Shown here: one piece after another, positions 14,213-16,950 of the stretch
How the letters are laid out: each line of letters starts with the position of its first letter
Position numbering within the stretch: position 1 is the stretch's first letter
Source of the DNA: Chrysochromulina tobinii
Lineage: Eukaryota; Haptophyta; Prymnesiales; Chrysochromulinaceae
Direction of reading: 5' to 3'
NCBI GenBank assembly: GCA_001275005.1
Contig: JWZX01000855.1
Coordinates: 1-16,950 of the forward strand
DNA length: 16,950 bases
Notes under the pieces: model-generated
What the model was told of the DNA's origin: nothing
The model's input: only the letters and a program-made list of their open reading frames with translations
Database searches by the model: none
Position numbers and translations under genes: made by a program

Positions 14213-16533
14213 ATGGCCGTTGGCATGAAGTTCAGTACTCTCAGGCTCGCATTCACACATGAAGGCCGTCGGCAATCCCGACGGCCAAAAAAAGGTCATT
14301 TATGCGACGCAAGGGTACATGCACTCTTGCTGCAGCTCGCCGCGGCGGCGCACGCGAAGCTTGTGGCACGCGCGTTCAACGTGTCCTCGTCGCTGGTGTG
14401 TGCGGCCGCCACCGACGTGTGCGGCTGCCAGGAGCTTTCACCGGGCTGTGGCTGGTGCTCGTCCACCGAGACGTGCGAGCCCGCAGACAAGTGCACGACG
14501 ACGTGCCGCGAGTGCCCGTCGTCGAACAAGACGTGCCGCGCATCTTGCCGGCGTCACTGCATAGACACATGCTCGATGGCAACCACCACTTGCGCCTGCT
14601 CTGAGCTCGAAGGCTGCGGCTGGTGCTCGCACACCAAGTCGTGCGCACCGTACCCGGAGTGCTCAACGACGTGCGAGGAGTGCGACCCGACGTGCAACAA
14701 CCACCAGCACTGCCTGGACAAGTGCTACCGGCGCTTCCATGCGCCGCGCGAGTCGCCCAACTCCGATGCGGACGACGGCTTCACCTTCCCGCCCTCGCCT
14801 CAGGACATCAACTGCGCGATCGGCATCTTCTGCGCGACCGTGCTCGCGTCTGCGGCGGGCATCGGCGGCGGCGCGGTGCTCGTGCCGCTCTTCACGATGA
14901 TCAGTGAGTTCACGGAGCATGAGGCCATCCCGCTCTCCATTGCCACCGTCTTCGGCGCCTCCGCCTTTTCGACGTTGGGCAACTTTGTGTGGGAGAAGCA
15001 CCCAGCAGCGCCGCACCGCCCCATGATTGCTTACGACGCGGCCCTCGTGCTCCTGCCGATGACGCTGCTCGGCTCGACGGGCGGCGTGTTCCTGAACAAG
15101 GTGTGCCCCAACTGGATGATCGTCGGGCTGCTCGTCGCTCTCTGTGCCTACTCGGGCCGGCGCACTGTCACTCAGGCATACAAGCGTCGGGAGAAGGAGG
15201 ATGGCGAGCGCAGCAGCGTGTATAAGCCTCTGATGCAGGTGACTCGTCGCCGTGGATGGTGACTGAGGACCGCTGAGTGCGAGGGACGACTAACTGATGG
15301 TGACTGATCGCCACTGAGCGCGCGCAGGTAGAGCATACTTTCGGCGAGGAGCTTGATGATGGAGCGGCTCCGGAGGGCCATGAGCGCGAGATGTACGAGG
15401 GTGCGACGACGACGAAGAGCAGCTCGAAGGCCATCGGGGGGGGTGTCATGTCGGACGCCCTGCTTCGCGCGAAGCAGCTCGAGCTCCTCACTCACGAGGA
15501 GAGCGGATGCGCGTGGGCTTCGTTAATGAACCTGTGCGGCACGTGGGTACTCGTGATGGGCCTGTCCATGCTCAAGGGGGGCCATGGAGCGCCTTCCCTG
15601 CTTGGAGTGTCCTGCGGCACGCCGGGCTATTGGGCCGTCGTGCTGCTCAACGTGCCCGTGCTGCTCTGCCTCACGTCGCGCTCGGGCACCCAGCTGGTCG
15701 CGTTGGCCGCGCGGAAGGCCAAGTGTGGCTACCAGTACGCTTCATCGGACCGAGATCGAACTGAGATCGAACGGGCGGCTGGACGGCACGGGATGCACGT
15801 GCTCACTCCAGCGCCCCTTCCACGTGCACGCTCTTTCACCCACAGGTACGCGGAGGGCGACGTGGAGTGGACCACCGAGAAGGTGTGGCAGTATGCGCGC
15901 TTCGTCGGCTTCGGAGCCATCGCCGCCGGCATGCTCGGTGTGGGCGGCGGCATGATCCTCGGGCCGATCTTCAACGAGCTCAACTTCCATCCACAGGTGA
16001 GATGGTGCCGTTTGACTGTGATGGACGGCCTCTGGTTGCGAGTGATTGCCGATGAATGAGCTCCACCTCCACCTCATCGCTCCACCTCCACCACATCGCT
16101 CCACCTCCACCTCATTCACACCTCATCGCTTCACGGCTCAATCGACCCCGTGCCTCCTCCTCCTCACTGCTCGGCCCACTCGGCCCACGGCTCGGCGCAG
16201 GTCTCGTCGGCCACCTCGACGATCATGGTCTTCTTCATGTCCAGTGCCAACGTCGGCCAATTTGTCGTCTTTGGCATGCTCGATTTGGAATACGCGCTCT
16301 TCTATGGCACGGTGGGCGTGGTGGGCGCCATCGTGGGCACCAAGGGCGCCAAGTCGCTCATCGAGCGCACGGGGCGCGCCTCGTTCCTCATCTTCTTCCT
16401 TGCGGCCATCCTCTTCGGGTCAGGCCTGCTGATGGCGTACGTCGGCATCCCACAAGTACTCAAGAGCGGCCTGACTGGCTTCCGACCGATCTGTGGCCGA
16501 GCAGGTGCCGCCGCGCGTGAGGGAGACCGCTGA
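14213..16533 (+). CDS. TauE/SafE-family anion transporter with duplicated PSI-like Cys-rich domain, 4 exons
   Basis: Exons 14213-15238, 15328-15734, 15846-15996 and 16201-16533 give 638 aa, all in frame. The ATG at 14213 has good context (CAACATGG). A hydrophobic stretch at 36-48 (HALLLQLAAAAHA) looks like a signal-peptide core but sits unusually far from the N-terminus, so the start may differ. Residues 70-171 contain two copies of a Cys-rich unit (CxC-x-EL...GCGWCS...C...C-x-TTC-x-EC), resembling PSI domains. The transporter domain begins near 199. The two half-repeats carry the family's glycine motifs, AGIGGGAVLVPLF and LGVGGGMILGPIF, the second followed by HPQVSSATSTIMVFFMSS. About ten TM helices are expected. 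TauE/SafE proteins move sulfite, sulfonates or organic anions. The substrate here is unknown, and the Cys-rich domain should face the lumen or outside. Confidence 0.88.
14264..14286 (+). repeat. 9-bp stem hairpin near the start of the transporter CDS
   Basis: GGCCGTCGG and CCGACGGCC are perfectly complementary around the loop CAATC and are followed by seven A residues. It lies 51 nt after the proposed ATG. It could be a chance structure, or a hint that this part is leader rather than coding. Confidence 0.8.
15239..15327 (+). other. Intron 1 of the TauE/SafE gene
   Basis: CAG-GTGACT donor, GCGCGCAG acceptor, 89 nt, phase 0. A perfect CTAAC branch site lies at 15290-15294. The body contains TGACTGA/GATGGTGACTGA repeats similar in style to the TGATGAC intron at 1829. 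Joins ...YKPLMQ to VEHTFGEEL. Confidence 0.8.
15735..15845 (+). other. Intron 2 of the TauE/SafE gene (111 nt, frame open)
   Basis: Donor TACCA-GTACGC and acceptor CACCCACAG followed by GTACGC, so the hexamer is repeated at both junctions. The length is a multiple of three with no stop, so retention would add 37 residues (including a tandem GAGATCGAAC-encoded piece) in a loop. Splicing gives KCGYQ-YAEGDVEWT. A GTACGC donor is acceptable but not strong. Confidence 0.6.
15997..16200 (+). other. Intron 3 of the TauE/SafE gene
   Basis: CAG-GTGAGA donor, GGCGCAG acceptor, 204 nt, phase 0, with an in-frame TGA at 16057. Splicing recreates the conserved HPQ-VSSATST motif, which strongly supports it. 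The interior is CTCCACCTCCACCTCATCG repeats and a pyrimidine-rich 3' part. Confidence 0.88.
16060..16130 (+). repeat. CTCCACCTCCACCTCATCG tandem repeat in an intron
   Basis: About three and a half imperfect 19-20 nt units. Each has CTCAT or CACAT, fitting or nearly fitting a branch site. Confidence 0.85.
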
Positions 16534-16877
16534 GCGAATGACGTAGCCAATCCCAGAGCCGATCTCGGTCAGATATCGGAGCCAACGGCGATGCAGCGCG
16601 GCTGCTGCACAGGGGATGAGGACAGTGACAGCCCTCACGCGCTCTGCTGCGGTGCGACCCGAAGTTGGGATTGAGGACCGTTCCGAGCACGCGGTGGACG
16701 TATGCCACGTCACCAGCGCGGCCAACAGTCTCCGTGGTCGAGCGCCGGTGTGGGCGGGTGGCATCATGGGACGTCTGGCATGGTACAGAATGTAGTCTGG
16801 TGCGCGTGAAAAGTACACTTTGTGCATGGTGCATGCGGAAGAGCGGAACGTACGTCCGTCGAGTCGAGTAGCTAGTG
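16534..16877. other. 3' flank of the transporter gene
   Basis: No gene supported. Antisense ORFs of 124-135 aa here are extensions over the transporter's last exon and have no domain pattern. Confidence 0.45.
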
Positions 16878-16950
16878 GCGGGCGAGGCGGCCCGGGGCGG
16901 GCGAGGCGGCCCGGGGCGGGCGAGGCGGCCCGGGGCGGGCGAGGCGGCCC
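16878..16950 (+). repeat. 20-bp GC-rich minisatellite, cut by the window edge
   Basis: GCGGGCGAGGCGGCCCGGGG is repeated 3.65 times with no mismatch up to the last base. The array probably continues beyond the window. Confidence 0.95.

Noticed and set aside
16420-16834. Minus-strand ORFs of 124-135 aa at the right end
   Set aside because: Partly antisense to the last transporter exon, low complexity, and no recognisable features.

Overview
This window looks like nuclear DNA from a unicellular eukaryotic alga. It is GC-rich and gene-dense. It has GT-AG introns (several 66-242 nt, many built of short tandem repeats), organelle-type presequences, probable flagellar proteins and short intergenic gaps. 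A haptophyte or similar chromalveolate-type alga fits best. That is inferred from style and gene content, because no marker gene is present.

Layout, left to right. A three-exon plus-strand gene (128-2525) encodes a chromatin/SUMO-type protein: Tudor-like, Nse2-type SP-RING, acidic tract, second Tudor-like module, CW zinc finger, charged helix. Next on the plus strand is a proline-rich, glycosylation-site-rich, single-pass membrane protein (2669-3703), followed at once by a 20-bp minisatellite. An unrecognised plus-strand gene (4414-5244) comes next. A repeat-rich, EF-hand-like and probably flagellar protein (5646-7418) follows, then a two-exon TPR protein (8209-9135) with features of axonemal proteins. 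Three minus-strand genes follow: an Mpv17/PMP22-family membrane protein (9725-10603), a mitochondrially targeted single-TM protein (11044-11851) and a coiled-coil/IQ-like protein (12345-12845). The plus strand resumes with a small two-TM protein carrying a presequence (13178-13708). A four-exon TauE/SafE anion transporter with a duplicated cysteine-rich PSI-like lumenal domain (14213-16533) ends the gene series. A GC-rich minisatellite runs off the right edge.

The genes do not form an operon-like pathway. Possible themes are two adjacent candidate flagellar genes and several organelle or membrane proteins. The most distinctive signals are the Nse2 SP-RING + Tudor + CW architecture, the PSI-like repeats fused to TauE/SafE, and two introns flanked by 6-nt direct repeats at the splice junctions. 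Those repeats suggest recent intron gain, either introner-type insertion or local duplication. No virus, IS element, CRISPR array, rRNA or tRNA was recognised. Splice sites are my own reading of phase and consensus and are unconfirmed by transcripts.
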